Below the pieces are notes generated by a model. It worked only from the letters and a program-made list of their open reading frames with translations, made no database searches and had not been told where the DNA came from. From assembly GCF_947507565.1 (NCBI RefSeq), contig NC_089187.1:1550001-1614000 (forward strand): DNA of 64,000 nucleotides, given 5' to 3'. The stretch is from Oscarella lobularis (lineage: Eukaryota; Porifera; Homoscleromorpha; Homosclerophorida; Oscarellidae). Both the position numbers and the translations under genes were made by a program. How positions within the stretch are numbered: position 1 is the first letter of the stretch; each line of letters starts with the position of its first letter. Shown here one piece after another: positions 22,141 to 33,599 of the stretch.

Positions 22141-25100
22141 CTACACTAGAAAGTCTCCTCGGCGAGTTTCGATCTTTCTTTTGTGTTCTTTCGCCCACTG
22201 GAACATCTTTGGCAAACTGATTTTGAATAGAACGTCGCTGCGAAATTCAGGAAAGGATTTGTGAGCTCTTCCAGGAATGAAAGAAGTTGCGCGAATTGCC
22301 CTTAATTCTTTCATTAGCTCTTGAAAATCGGTCTGCGGTTTTGGAGTGCCGTGGTGACCATGTGCTTCTCTCGTCTTCGTTTCGGACCTGCGATGTGTTT
22401 CAAGGATTTTCATAACTCCAGCCGATTGACTTGAGCGAACCGCAGCTCTTTCTGTAAGATTCGCTCCAAGACGCTTTAGCAGCTTCTTTGTATAATTATT
22501 AAGCTGTTCTAGATGAAGATCCAGAGACTTGTTTTTCCCTATATGGCCAGTAACATTGACGAAGCGATTCCATTTCAATTGTTCAGCCTTTCTGGCGCTT
22601 AGGGTGAAGCCAAGTCGTGCAGCCAAAATGAGCCCCTCCAGTGCGTATTTTCTTTTGCCGAAGGCGTGGAAATGAAGAGCGAAATATTTCCACATTAAAC
22701 AGACGCGTTCGCCGTCTCCTTCAGAAACTGCGTCGGAGAAGTTTCGATATAGTAGTCCCATTCTCATCACTGCTGAGCTATATTGAAATATATAGTCATG
22801 GTCGCAGACCAGAAGTTCTTTCCCGAGCTCCGCTGCACCCTCTGTATCCTCAAAGGGAAAAGTTACTTGGTGAACTGTTTTCTCATGGAAAGTTCGGAGT
22901 TTAGGTAAGGAGAATTGCTTCTGGCAAAATCTGCAACGAAACTTTGTTCCTAACTCTTTGCACTCATTTCGAAATTGATCGAATCGCTGCTTCTCCGTTT
23001 CCTGATCAAATAGAATGTACTTGTCCATCACAGCAGTAGCAGCGTTCCTCAGATACTTCCTCGGATCTGCCCCCAAATCCAACATACTCGTTAAGGAGTC
23101 TAATCCAAGATAGTCCATTCCAGAAGAGATAACATAAGCATCTGTAACAATTGACAAAAATTCCTGGACCGAGGCTACGTTCTTTGAAACCTTTTTACTG
23201 ACGTAAGTTCGATTAAGCAGTTTTTGCAACTGGTACAATGTTCCTTTTTCCTGCACGCTGCTTTCTTTATAGAGAACTTGCATTACGACGGTTAGAAACG
23301 AAACCCCAGCGTGCCAATCTTCAGACTTGCATATGAGGTTTTCAAGACGCTTATCTGACGTTTGACTATCCTGTTTAGTAAGCTGAGCGTTTCGTCCTCG
23401 CTCTGACGTCAGTTGGTCACCGCCCAGAAAAATATTATGGCCTTTAGGTACGTACTTCTGAAGGGCTTGCATTATTTCAATCATTTCTGAAGCTATGTTT
23501 TCATTCTTTAGCATTAGTCCTAAAGGAAAGATCTTATGGTGTGTAAATTCAATAAAGTTTCTTACCACTTCAGTTGGTTTCTTTGTTTTACTGCTATGCT
23601 TGTGAGGAATATGCCAATTAACAACGTCACGGAGAGAATGAAAAGCTTTCAATCTCAAAGTAAAAATTCGCTCTAGTAGAATCACAAATGCCTCCCGTAG
23701 TGCGGAGTGATCATCTGCTGTAGGAAGCAGGAATGTTGCATCGAAGTCACTTATTGATCGCTGGGGTTCAGTATCTGGCAAGGCGTTCCCAAGAATCCTG
23801 TGTTTCACGGCCATTGAATTAAACCAATGAACCGACTCTTTTTTTGTATTTTAGGGTAGACAATGTGTGATGAATCTCAAAATCAATATTGTCTCCCACA
23901 ATTTGGAAATCAACAGTGGGACAACAACTACCTTGAGAAGTAAGCGTAACAGCCGTAGCAGCGTAGTGATCGCTAATAGCCGCAGCTTCTCATCGAAAGT
24001 AGAGCAGACTTCATCCATCTTCTTCAGAACTGTTGTGTGGGAAGTGCTGATGCCCAATGACGACAGCTGTCTTAAGGCTTGCTTCGTACAGCCTTCGTGA
24101 TGCAAAAACAGTCCAATGAGATGATGACAAGCTGTCATATCTTTGTCTCGTGCCTTCAAAAGAATTGTCGCAGCTAAAAGAACTCTAATATCAATCTTCT
24201 TCTCGGAAAGTTTTTTCTGCTGCAATCTTTCTCTTTCAGATGTAGCAGTTACAGCTAACATCTTCATCAAAACAGGAGCTACAGTGTGTAACTCCCCAGA
24301 AAGAGATTTAAACCCGAATGAAAAGAGATGCTGCGGCTTCGTAAGCCGAAGAACTGAAACGTCTAACGATTTTCGACAAAGCGCTTTGCACTCATCAGCA
24401 ATTATTTCAAATGTTTCTTCCTGAATTTGGGGATAGAGTAAGGGATGGTCTATGACCGCCTTAGCCATTTCCCTGCCGTCGTAATATCGAGCAAGTGAAT
24501 GTCCTATTTGAAACAGATAAGGTGGCAACTTTCTCTGCAGAGTGCTTCTCTCATTGTATTTTACGGTGACCTAATTATAAATCACTTTCGTTATATGAGC
24601 TATTTCTATTTCTGTGCTCTCTTTGTACCTCAAGACTGTCGATTGCCGCAGGGGAAGCGGGAAAAGCCATTGACTCTGCACGTGCGGATTCAACTAATTC
24701 TGGGCATGTCTTATCCGCAAAGACGGGCTCAGTGCGAGGAAGAATAGGTCGACAGCGTACAGGGCTATGAAAAAGTCGAACAGGCAAAAGTGTATTTCCT
24801 GTTGATGTGTCAATCTTTTGCTTTTTGCGTCTGATGTCCGACATATTAGCTCTCGCTGATGTCGGAGTTGCAGCAAGCCGCTTCTTCCTAGCGCAGTTAG
24901 CTTTCTCGTGTGCGCACGACGGATTTCTTTCGCGAGCTCTTCGGCGGCGGTGACTTTGTGGATAATTGTCTTGCAGGAGTGGCAGATACGATTAGACTTG
25001 CCTGGAACAATGGGAATTTTGACAGATACCCACTTGAGAGAATCCGCAAACGTCTTCAGGCTAAAAACAGTCGATTTCAGAGGCAGACAGCAAATTTGGC

Positions 25101-25375
25101 AAAAAGATGCTTCTGCAGGGCCCCGAGACACTTCTCCATCGGCGAGTAACCTTTACAATTTTCTCTTTTCCAGATTTTCCGGAGTTGGCGGATACGATTC
25201 GTCTCTTGCAAGCATCGCACAAAATGGGTGACGAATCCTTGTATGTGATGGCTCCGATTATATCTTCAAAATCCGATAAAAGACTCGCATTCTTGACAAC
25301 GTTGAAGGTCTTATCTCGCGATTGACAGGCAACGCAGCACAAACAGCACCTTCTCTCTTTAGCAGGCGAAGCCAA
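22141..25375 (-). pseudogene. DUF6589-type transposase with Cys-rich N-terminus, several frameshifts
   Basis: The core (23814-22141, 557 codons) has the family signature: LPTADDHSALREAFVILLER, then HIPHKHS, LMLKNENIASEMIEIMQALQ, GGDQLTSERGRNAQ, EDWHAGVSFLTVVMQVLYK, EKGTLYQL. GGDQ and EDWH are likely parts of the RNase H-like active site. A C2H2-type finger (CRFCQKQFSLPKLRTFHEKTVH) is inserted later. Upstream pieces are 24570-23851 (helical region) and about 24844-24630, joined by a 59-bp intron at 24571-24629. The N-terminus holds two CxxC...CxxC modules (CCVAC..CDAC; CQIC..CHSC), eight cysteines in all. Breaks: start codon TTG instead of ATG at 25373-25375 (the TIR partner gene starts ATGGCTTC), and one-base shifts near 25120, 24915, 23990 and 23835. 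Confidence 0.85.
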
Positions 25376-25421
25376 ATTTGCGCGTCTTCACACCGCGGCT
25401 GACGCACAGCAAACGAAAGCT

Positions 25422-25908
25422 CTAAAGACGTCGATCCGCAAGGTATTTACTTACCGTAGCGCTCTATTACTCCGAGAGAAACGCGTAAATAGGCGATCTA
25501 ATCGACGTTCTCATGACTAAATGGCTCATTGCGCGTGCGATCTTCTTCGTGGGTCGCCGCGAGCTCGCGCTGCGAGCAAAACTAAACGAGGGACCACAAA
25601 GAATCGCGTTGGCTGGGCTCAAGATGAGAAAACTTATCTGAGATCGACGCCGTTCGGCCTTCGGTAAGCCTCTTGCTCGTCGCAACGCCTCGCATCGGTA
25701 GCCCGCATTACGATTACACGCAGGGCTAAAAATAGTTGTGTTTATCACGTGACATCAAACGAACGAATCAGCGCCGAGCAGGAGGAATTCGTAATACTCG
25801 GCCATGATTGGCCGGCTAAGGTCACGTGAATCAGTTGGGTCCAGCCTGTTGTGGAGACTAACGCGTCGCGCGCGTTAGGCGAAGCAACGGTCTGGACCCT
25901 CGAGCCTA
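25422..25908 (-). repeat. Right 487-bp terminal inverted repeat
   Basis: Inverted copy of 19613-20099, equal in length and roughly 97 percent identical by eye. E-boxes are at 25744-25753 and 25821-25830. It probably serves as the promoter of the transposase gene. Confidence 0.92.
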
Positions 25909-25917
25909 GGGCCACCT

Positions 25918-26960
25918 AATCCTCATTACCAGCGCACAACCGTTTACAGTAGCACCTACTTGACTTGCAGTGAAACAGTCAATAAGGGAATGTCCGTTCT
26001 AAGACCAACGGAAATTCGTTTAAGCAATTGCGTGTAGAGATGAGGCGAAAGGTGACGAAAGGTGCCGCACTGATCAAACTTCAAAAGATTTTGTTATGCA
26101 GCAACGCCGAATCTTACTAATAAGATGCACGTAGTACATAATCGATGGGAGACGCTCTTACGTCAAGACCAGGAAATGTCTGCCACAGAAGTCGCCTTCA
26201 TCGTCAAGGAAACGTCGAAGTTCATTTTCAAGCCCGCCGACGTCACCTTGCCGCGTTTAAAAGTCTTACTTTTTAAGAGTAAGGGCAGTCAGTGTAAGGG
26301 GTATATAGCGCGTGGAATTATTGAAAAACAAATAATACAAAGTCGTCGATCCCGGCGAAGGAAATGGCGAATTGGCTGCGTCGTCGTAGGTCACGACGAG
26401 AGCGCCAGGCACTGAATTTGCCCCGCCTGCTGACAGCCTGCCGATCATGCTAAGCCTCTTTCGCCCATTGCGTCGCAATCCTCATCCTGCTGCGGGAGCA
26501 GGCTGATTTATGCAAAGCTCCCCGGCGTCATTTCGCCTCGGGCGAAAGAGAGGCGAAAGAGAAAAGCAGCGGTCGCTGAAAAACGACAAATTTGAAACAG
26601 AATCGAATTCGCGAAGATCAACATTTCTCCTGACTGTAAGAAGATGAAGCCGGGCCCGACGTGATACGCGCAGCGCAAGACAGATTCGTCAACGGTGGCG
26701 TGATCCCGCCCAATGAGAAAACCTTTCTCCTCAACAGGAACGATTCAAAGTTGTACGACGAGCCTCCTACACGAAGTAAGGTGCTAATTGAGTTAAGATC
26801 ACTTCTGATAAGGATGCTTTGGCCTTCACTTCTGGAATTTTAAAAACAAGCAAATCTTCGCCGTTCGACGGCGGGAGTACGAAAGCGCCGAGGACATAAT
26901 CACAACCCGTGGCTGGGGTCACGCTGCTGGCATTGTACTATCACCAGTTCAATCAAGCCC
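25918..26960 (+). other. Unclear region upstream of the RING fragment, possible exon at 26125-26340
   Basis: 26125-26415 has a coding-looking start (MSATEVAFIVKETSKFIFKP) which becomes Arg-rich after 26340. It might be the N-terminal part of the RING protein fragment that follows. Intron positions could not be fixed. Otherwise nothing is recognised. Confidence 0.3.
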
Positions 26961-26969
26961 CTCGATCCG

Positions 26970-27391
26970 ATGCAGAACGCCACCAAGACCATGCTGGAAA
27001 AATTGGAGGAGTTGAAATCCGATGTGAACGACATCAAATTCAAAGTCAACGAATTGGCGGCAAATGCGTCGCAAATGGAACGACTTCAAAACATTTTTAA
27101 GTGCACAATTTGCCTTGAGCCGCTGGCAAATTCGGTGGTCATAACAACATGCTGCGTCAGCATCTTTTGGCTGTCGTCGATGCGCCGACGAGTTCCCGGA
27201 AAGATCCAAATGCCCCCTTTCTCGGTGAAACTTGAGGGATTCTTTCCGCATCGCTAAAAATGCTGTACTTTCTTTGGGGCGCAGGTCACGACCATAACAA
27301 ACCCAGAAGGTGTGGCTGCTGAAGCCAGTGGGAGTTCTGAGCGGGAGCCGGAAGTGGAACCGGTCATATCGCCACCGTCGTCGCCTGACTA
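26970..27391 (+). pseudogene. RING-type E3 ligase-like fragment with coiled coil, frameshifted
   Basis: A coiled coil (MLEKLEELKSDVNDIKFKVN) is followed by IFKCTICLEPLANSVVITTC. After a one-base shift near 27160 come GCRRCADEFPERSKCPLSR, the second half of a RING finger (C-x2-C ... C-x2-C ... CP). A charged tail (EPEVEPVISPPSSPD) ends at 27391. Such RING proteins ligate ubiquitin. The shift makes this copy doubtful as a working gene, and no terminal repeats are seen. Confidence 0.55.
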
Positions 27392-27930
27392 AGATCAGAA
27401 CGCCCTTTGCGCGACCGTTGCGCGCGTTCGGCGACGCTTTGTTGACTTTCCTTTTCCTTTTAGCTTTTGAGTTTTAGTTTCTTTGGTTTTGTCTTTGCAG
27501 AACATTTGAGTTGAGTTCCCAACATAAAAAATAAAAGGAACCTTGAGCTATCTCATGGCTAGGTTTGAGTTTAGTCAATTTTTATTAACAATTTAAATGT
27601 CGCTCTTTCCCGGACAACAATGAGATCAAAAAAGTTTCTTCATGCTCCTGGCGGTACCACGTTGCCCTGCCTAATTATTCTCAGAGGATGTATTTAGCTT
27701 CTTATAGTAAATTCTTTGTCTTTGGTGACTATGAGTTTCTTTCCAGAATTATTGGAATATCTAGAGCTTCCGGTCAGTTACCAGTATTATTCTAAATATA
27801 ATGACTCCACATCCTAAGCTCCACCAAAGACGACTTTCAGATGCCGTTTTGAGTTAGAGGCAGCAGTCAAAAATAGGTTGCTCACCACACTGCAAGAAGA
27901 TTAGTCGCGTTTCTCCAATGCTGGCTGTAA
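27392..27930. other. No gene seen
   Basis: AT-rich, no domain in six frames. An AATAAA-like run (ATAAAAAATAAAAGG) at about 27523-27538 may be a poly(A) signal of the RING fragment. Confidence 0.3.
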
Positions 27931-28034
27931 GGGCGATTCAAGGAAATTTGTTTGTTACAGCAGACAAAATCATTGACATTCAGGGCGATTCAAGGAAATT
28001 TTTGAGTTACAGCAGAACAAATCATTGACATGCC
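27931..28034 (+). repeat. 52-bp tandem duplication
   Basis: GGGCGATTCAAGGAAATTT...GTTACAGCAGA...AATCATTGACAT occurs twice, starting at 27931 and 27983, with a few substitutions. Confidence 0.75.
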
Positions 28035-30085
28035 CAGCATTCTGTACAGTCGACCATGCTCGCCGTAAAAACGGCGCCCGACGCAAAAGCGGGAAGAAAC
28101 ATGTATGTCATGTGATTGCGACTCAATTTCGACACAGACGATTTCGAACAGAGTCGACCCACAATAACATTTCAAAAGACAAACCTCGTCCAGTTCAACT
28201 TCCGTCTTTGTCATCGTTTCACGCTGACCATCGAACGAACCAAAAACGAAGGGAAAAGTGAATCGTTGGGTCAAAACGAAAGGGGAGCGATTTTTATCTT
28301 CGCCATGAAATGCGCTCACGCTATTTAATGGATCACGAGACCACTCTGGACCAAAGAACGCAGATTCGTATGAACATTCTGACTCAGAACCGTAAAAGGA
28401 TACTGATAAAGATAAATAATTTATGATGAAACTGATGGAAGCTTCGTAATTTGTTTACAATCCATCGAGCAGTTTTTGCGCGTCAACTTTCTTTGTATCG
28501 AGGTGAAATCGCCGTAAACTCGCCGCACCACTCAGGGGAAAGTTCGCTGCGATGCGCGCTGGCGTTTCGCCTCGGATCCGCGTGCGGCTTTCGGATCGCG
28601 GACTAATTAATTGCCCTCGATTGCGCTCGAATGCGATCGCCAACGAAAAAAAACTTTCCACGCAAAGTATAATATTATCACAGAAAAAAGAACGAACACG
28701 GACAGAGATAGCGCATAGGCGCACACAAAAGTCTCATGCCCAACGGCGCCCAGCGCAAAGGCGCCTGCGAAAGGATCTTCCCGCGCTTGGAGTGTTTGGC
28801 GCGCTTGGCGTCGTGCTCGGTGCGCTGGAGCGTTGTCGAACGTAGCGTCATCCGGACGCGAGATGGTTCTTTTTCGGGAGCCCTCCTGGCGACAGCGTGA
28901 GCTGCCGCCAGGAGGGGGTTCCTTGTCGGGTTTTCCATCGGCGTTAACTACGGCGGAGATGGTCCTTCGTCGACTTTCCTTGTCGGCGGCAGCGTTAACT
29001 ACGACGGAGGAGTTCTTCGTCGACTCTTCCGTCGGCGGAAGGGTTAAAGGCGGCGCAGGGGGTCCTTCGGAAGCCTTGTCGTTGTCGGTTTTGTCGTTGA
29101 CGGTCTCGTCGTAAGTCGTTGTCGGTTTCGTGTGATAAGACCACCTTCGTCATGGGAAGGTTCAAGAACGGAATATCATTTCATTTCGCGCCGCATTGGT
29201 GCACATCATCATGACCTAAAAATGAAAAATTAATCTTTAGTTTTCTAAGGTCTTTGACTTACGATATAATCCATGTAGGCTCGTGTAGGGACTTCACGAG
29301 GAAGTCTTGGGCCGATTCTTTATTGATTTTCCTGTTCCCTGTCTTATTCGCATTCTTGAAGTCCATCGCGCAGACATGGGACTCGAAACTCAGAATTTCT
29401 TCCCTGCGTAGAACGAAGACGTTGACGCTCATCGTAGATTCGTGTGACGTTCAGATTTTACCTCACTGACATGATTGGATCTAATTCGCCATTACTGGCA
29501 CTGTCAGTCTTTACTCGACGAGTTCGCTCTCATCGCATCACAAACAAATAAACTGCGCCGTCGAAGATCGGAGCGACATACGGCATTTCAAGTCCGCTCA
29601 AGGACGGAACAACGTCACGGTGGGTGGTTTCTTTGGCGTAGTAGTTCTCTTTATTACTTCTACCCCAATCAAGCGCAGGAGCAAATAAGCCTTGATTTTC
29701 TATATTTATTAATTATTAGCAACTGTGACAGATTTTAAAGTGCATACAACTTCTACTGTTATCCTTCCAACTCGCATCTTGTACCAGGAGAGCGAATTGT
29801 GCTAGAGCAGCGTCTGATTTTCAAAGTATTCAATTTGCCGCTTCGTCACTGGCAACATGGCATCAACGTCGTTCAAAGCGCTTATATATGGGAAACTGAT
29901 TTGGTTTGGCTGCATTTTGCCTTGGTCCTAGCTTGTCACCTAAACTCGCGGACAAGCTAAATCTTAAAGGCTTTCCTTGTGCGAGATGACTGAATAGGGT
30001 TATAAACCACTCTTTTCTTTAGACAAAAGACATTCTTGGCGCTTTCGCCTTTCGAAATTCTCCTCTTTGCCGTGTTGACGCGCAA
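28035..30085. other. No recognisable gene; G/T-skewed imperfect repeats at 28940-29130
   Basis: 28940-29130 repeats GTTAACTACG(G/A)CGGAG..GTCCTTCGTCGACT..TCGGCGG with variations. Short frames on both strands give low-complexity products only. Confidence 0.4.
28882..28915. repeat. 34-bp hairpin
   Basis: CCTCCTGGCGACAGC, loop GTGA, GCTGCCGCCAGGAGG: 14 of 15 positions pair. Role unknown. Confidence 0.7.
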
Positions 30086-30222
30086 TTGACATCCACCTAT
30101 CCCACCCGTATATATCTACACCCTTGCCCTGCAAGGGTTTGGTAGGTGCCAGGAAGTGTCCGGCTGCGTACCCGCCGTGGGCGTGGTCACCTGTAAGTTA
30201 GGCGTCGCCGAACTAACACCCC
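30086..30222 (-). repeat. Split direct repeat A, outer copy
   Basis: TTGACATCCACC...AACTAACACCCC, 137 bp, matching 30425-30561 with few substitutions. Outer end of the element. Confidence 0.92.
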
Positions 30223-30289
30223 CGTATGGCACGTCACGCTAGCCAGGCTAGCGGAGAACTACGTATTGCCGCGGGAGGGGAGGGAGGGA

Positions 30290-30424
30290 GTTGAGTAGTG
30301 ATGATGTTCGCGCGCTGGCAGCCTGACGACTGACTCCTACGCTGCCAGCGCGCGCCTTATCTATTTTCCCCCCCCGATAGCCCGGATATCAACCGCGTCT
30401 AACTGGGTGGGGGTTAGACTTCAC
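30290..30424 (-). repeat. Split direct repeat B, inner copy
   Basis: GTTGAGTAGTGAT...GACTTCAC, matching 35267-35398. It contains a perfect 13-bp stem GCGCGCTGGCAGC / GCTGCCAGCGCGC with an 18-base loop. Confidence 0.92.
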
Positions 30425-30561
30425 TTGACATCCACCTATCCCACCCGTATATATCTACACCCTTGCCCTGCAAGGGTTTGGTAGGTGCCCGGAGGTGTCC
30501 GGCTGCGTAACCGCCGTGGGCGTGGTCACCTGTAAGTTAGGCGTCGCCGAACTAACACCCC
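30425..30561 (-). repeat. Split direct repeat A, inner copy
   Basis: Abuts inner copy B at 30424/30425. Same 137-bp length as the outer copy. Confidence 0.92.
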
Positions 30562-30742
30562 AGACACAAGTCGGGCGCGGGGCTATGCGCCGTGACCGAC
30601 GCCCCCAGACCACCCCACTAAGATCAGTGTGTAGTACGCGATCACCAAATCCGGGCCCTTGCCCACATACCAGAGAAACCGCAAAACAATAACACGCGAT
30701 CGCGACACAACGAAACCTCTCAGACCGCCCGAATCGTCCGAG

Positions 30743-31573
30743 TTACGCGCATAAATTCCGGCTAAACGCCGCGATCTCTTCTGGGCGGAGCCGGATGTAC
30801 CCCTGGTACGCGTCGCTCTTCCCTCTCCCCAGCGTTCGGATCGTCGAATCCTCCAGACCGCGCGCTGCTGCTGTTGACGCCGCCCCAATCCGAAAGCTGT
30901 GACCCGAGAAGGATCCCGCCTGCACTCCTTGCGATGTCAGCGCCTGGCGAATGCGTAGGACCAACGTCGTCCTCGACAGTGGACGCCCATTGCGATGACG
31001 AAATAGGGGGCCCGACTCCCAGCCGCGACTCACCAGGTACGCCAGTAGTGCTCCCACCGGGCATAGGTCCGAGTCCGTGCGCCCCAAGTACACGTCCACC
31101 CCTCGCCGGAATGGGTCCGTCTTCGATTGTTTTAGGTGAACCATACCCACGAAGGGGAACTCCAGGAATCCACCGAAATATCAGCCGGCGAGAGATGACG
31201 CGACGGGTCGAACTCGCCGTCCACCGTAAAGTCGCCCGACCTCATGAAGCCAAAGAAGCCACAGCAGCTCGCCGCCCACAGCATTTGGGCGTCCCATGCG
31301 TCGCCCCCACACCGCCCGCAGTAGGCGCAGAATCTCCGGCGTGATTGGGAGACGGCGGTCCGGTGCCGGACCGCCCTGGCGCCGTTTTATTCCCCGCAAG
31401 ACCAAGTCCAGTTGCGGATGTGCTACCGAGAGCGTGTCCCCCGACCCGCAGACCACATGCCAGTGCCGAACCCCCGCCAGGTAGGATTTAATCGTACTAT
31501 AAGCTTTTTCCTCGTTCGCCAGGGACGCGCAAAATAATGACAGTAAGTGTTCGGAGGCTGGCACCGGCGTCAC
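30743..31573 (-). pseudogene. DIRS tyrosine recombinase, frameshifted
   Basis: N-terminal part 31573-31181 (VPASEHLLSLFCASLANEEK, IKSYLAGVRHWHVV, DRRLPITPEILRLLRAVW) overlaps the RT stop by four bases (31570-31573), a usual DIRS arrangement. The catalytic part, 31150-30743, shows LKQSKTDPFRRG, the HxxR box GHSFRIGAAS and the nucleophile region KSDAYQGYIR. Between them the family text GFFGFMRSGDFTVDGEFDPS is in a third frame, so one-base shifts occur near 31280 and 31160. The enzyme would insert the circular DNA copy by a Tyr-DNA link. This copy is inactive as read. Confidence 0.88.
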
Positions 31574-33411
31574 TCCCAGATGCCGGCAGAAACGGGCAAA
31601 CTGGTTTTGCCCGGCGCGATATGCCCGGCGAGTGGAGTCGGCGATGCCCAGCGCAGCGTAGCCAGAAACTGCGCTCTCCAGCCCTGAGACAACCAGTTGA
31701 CCCGGCCGGGCTCCAGCAATTCCCAGATCTCCGCCGGCACCGACGACATCGCGGACGCCATCTGCGGGGAAAGCATACGTATATCAGCCAGCGGTCGGTT
31801 TCTTGACAAGCCGTCCGCCACAACATTCAGCGCGCCAGGTATGTGTCGCGCCCGCAGTGAGAAGGCAAACATTGCCTTCACAAACTGCAACGACCGCAGC
31901 AACGGCATCAGCGACGCGTCCCGGCTTGAACCCGAGTTGACTGCCGCCACCACGGTCGAATTATCGGACTCTATGAGCACAGACGAGCCCGTCCAGTCGC
32001 GGCCCCATACCGCTGCAGCCACCACCACCGGCGCCAATTCCTTCGCCGCGATCTTTTCCGAGCGCCAGCTGGGCGACCATTGGTGGCTGAACCAGACGCT
32101 TCCCGCGATTGCCCCGCAGCCCCATAGACCCGAGGCATCGGTCTGTACCACCACCGACGGAGTTGCCGCAATACAAGCAAAGAATCCACGTCCGTTCCAA
32201 CGCTTTAGGAACGTCGACCACCAGAGCAAATCCGCTCTTGCCTCCGCATTCAGACGAATGACGTAGTGCATCGCCGGCCGTACCATGGACAGGTCGATCA
32301 GACGCCGAACGAATGACCGCCCTGCCGGGATCGCCGTCGCGGCGTGGTGTAGTAGACCCACCAGCGAGAGTAGGTCCCTCTTAGAGCATTTTTTACGCGC
32401 CTGCCACAGGCGGATCAACCCCCGCACTCTGTCAAGCTTTTCGGCCGGCAATCGAATCTCCTGCTTCTCGGTATCCAACTCCAAACCGAGAAAGACTACG
32501 CACGTACTCGGGCCCTCCAGTTTCTGCACTGCCACGGGTACTTCTAGCTCCGCGCAGGTCTCCAGCGCGATCCTGCGATTGCGCTCGCCCGCCGCCGTTG
32601 CCGGGGAGCCCAGAAGTAAGTAATCGTCGAGGTAATGGACTCCGTCCTGGATGCCCCGGTCCAACATTATCCACAGCAGTGCATCGGCCACCGCCGAAAA
32701 GATCACCGGGGCCGAGCGAAGGCCAAACGGCAGTGCCGTGTCCACAAACACGTCGTCCCTCCATGCTACGCCAAGTAAATGCCGATCGTCCGGATGGACC
32801 GGCACGATACGGTACGCGCTTTTGATGTCAACTTTGACCAGCGATGTCCCCTTGCCCAGCCGCGCGCATCGGCGAACGGCCTTGTCCAGGCGCACGTATT
32901 CCACCGAGCAGGCTGCTGGGGAAATGCCGTCGTTAACACTCCCGCCTATCGGCGAAGACAGGTTCACAATCAGCCTCCACCTGCCCGGTGGGCCTGATTT
33001 AGGGATGACGCCAAACGGGCTCACATGAACGGCCTCGGGGTGCTGCACTGGACCGCGTAGGGCGCCCGATGCCCGCTCCTCGTCTAGGTAACGCTGCACC
33101 ACGTCGGGGTGCTCCCCAGCCGACCTCATGTTGCGAGACGGTCCTCTCTTGCACACGTGCGAGCCCCCGTGCCCGATCCGGAAACCTTCTGTCAGGCCCG
33201 CTACGATGAACTGCGCGAACGCCCGATCGGGGTGCTTCGCCAGCGCTGTCCGCCATGCTTCCACCCGCACCGGCGAGGACGACGCCCCGTCCCACTCGGG
33301 GAGCGCCTGGGACCCCGATGCGTCCGCCGTTTCAAGGGATCGCAACCGAGGCAGTAAAACGTGGTGCCCGTTGACCAAGCCACACGCATCTACGAGAGAC
33401 ATGCCCATCAC
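31570..33411 (-). CDS. DIRS reverse transcriptase and RNase H
   Basis: 613 codons, uninterrupted. RT segments: WRLIVNLSSPIGGSVND, VKVDIKSAYRIVPVHPDDRH, LPFGLRSAPVIFSAVADAL, active site VHYLDDYLLLGSP (about residues 260-272). RNase H: VVVQTDASGLWGCGAI, KIAAKELAPVVVAA, IESDNSTVVAAVNSG, ARHIPGALNVVADGLSR near 545-560. It copies element RNA into DNA and degrades the RNA strand. The first Met is taken as the start, and upstream sequence to the gag stop is about 190 bases. No methyltransferase domain is seen, in line with PAT/Ngaro rather than DIRS1. Confidence 0.95.
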   Translation of the reverse strand: MMGMSLVDACGLVNGHHVLLPRLRSLETADASGSQALPEWDGASSSPVRVEAWRTALAKHPDRAFAQFIVAGLTEGFRIGHGGSHVCKRGPSRNMRSAGEHPDVVQRYLDEERASGALRGPVQHPEAVHVSPFGVIPKSGPPGRWRLIVNLSSPIGGSVNDGISPAACSVEYVRLDKAVRRCARLGKGTSLVKVDIKSAYRIVPVHPDDRHLLGVAWRDDVFVDTALPFGLRSAPVIFSAVADALLWIMLDRGIQDGVHYLDDYLLLGSPATAAGERNRRIALETCAELEVPVAVQKLEGPSTCVVFLGLELDTEKQEIRLPAEKLDRVRGLIRLWQARKKCSKRDLLSLVGLLHHAATAIPAGRSFVRRLIDLSMVRPAMHYVIRLNAEARADLLWWSTFLKRWNGRGFFACIAATPSVVVQTDASGLWGCGAIAGSVWFSHQWSPSWRSEKIAAKELAPVVVAAAVWGRDWTGSSVLIESDNSTVVAAVNSGSSRDASLMPLLRSLQFVKAMFAFSLRARHIPGALNVVADGLSRNRPLADIRMLSPQMASAMSSVPAEIWELLEPGRVNWLSQGWRAQFLATLRWASPTPLAGHIAPGKTSLPVSAGIWE

Positions 33412-33599
33412 GCGCGTACCAACTGGTTGTTATACTAACAAGTCCAAACCGCAGCAAAACACAACAGACGGCTTAACGGACCCCGCCCCATGCCATACCC
33501 CGAAAACAAAACAAACGCTCGAAAACCGTTCGCGCAACACAGCGCCATTATCTAATGTCCGTAATCCAAAGCAGAACGTGCCTTCCTCTTGCCAGCTTG

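Larger units (their letters stand above)
19613..25908. mobile_element. 6.3-kb TIR element with RecQ-type helicase and DUF6589-type transposase
   Basis: Two inverted repeats of exactly 487 bp (19613-20099, 25422-25908) with about a dozen mismatches. GGGCCACCT is directly repeated outside both ends (19604-19612, 25909-25917), a 9-bp target duplication. Termini begin TAGGCTCGAGGGTCCAG. Two convergent genes fill the inside: helicase on plus (20102-22119) and transposase on minus (25375-22141). Their 3' ends are 22 bases apart, and each gene starts within about 50 bases of the inner TIR edge, so the TIRs must supply both promoters. From memory of the family, DUF6589 with a Cys-rich N-terminus and an SF2 helicase recalls the Academ superfamily, whose reported target duplication is 3-4 bp. 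The 9 bp here does not fit. Confidence 0.9.
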
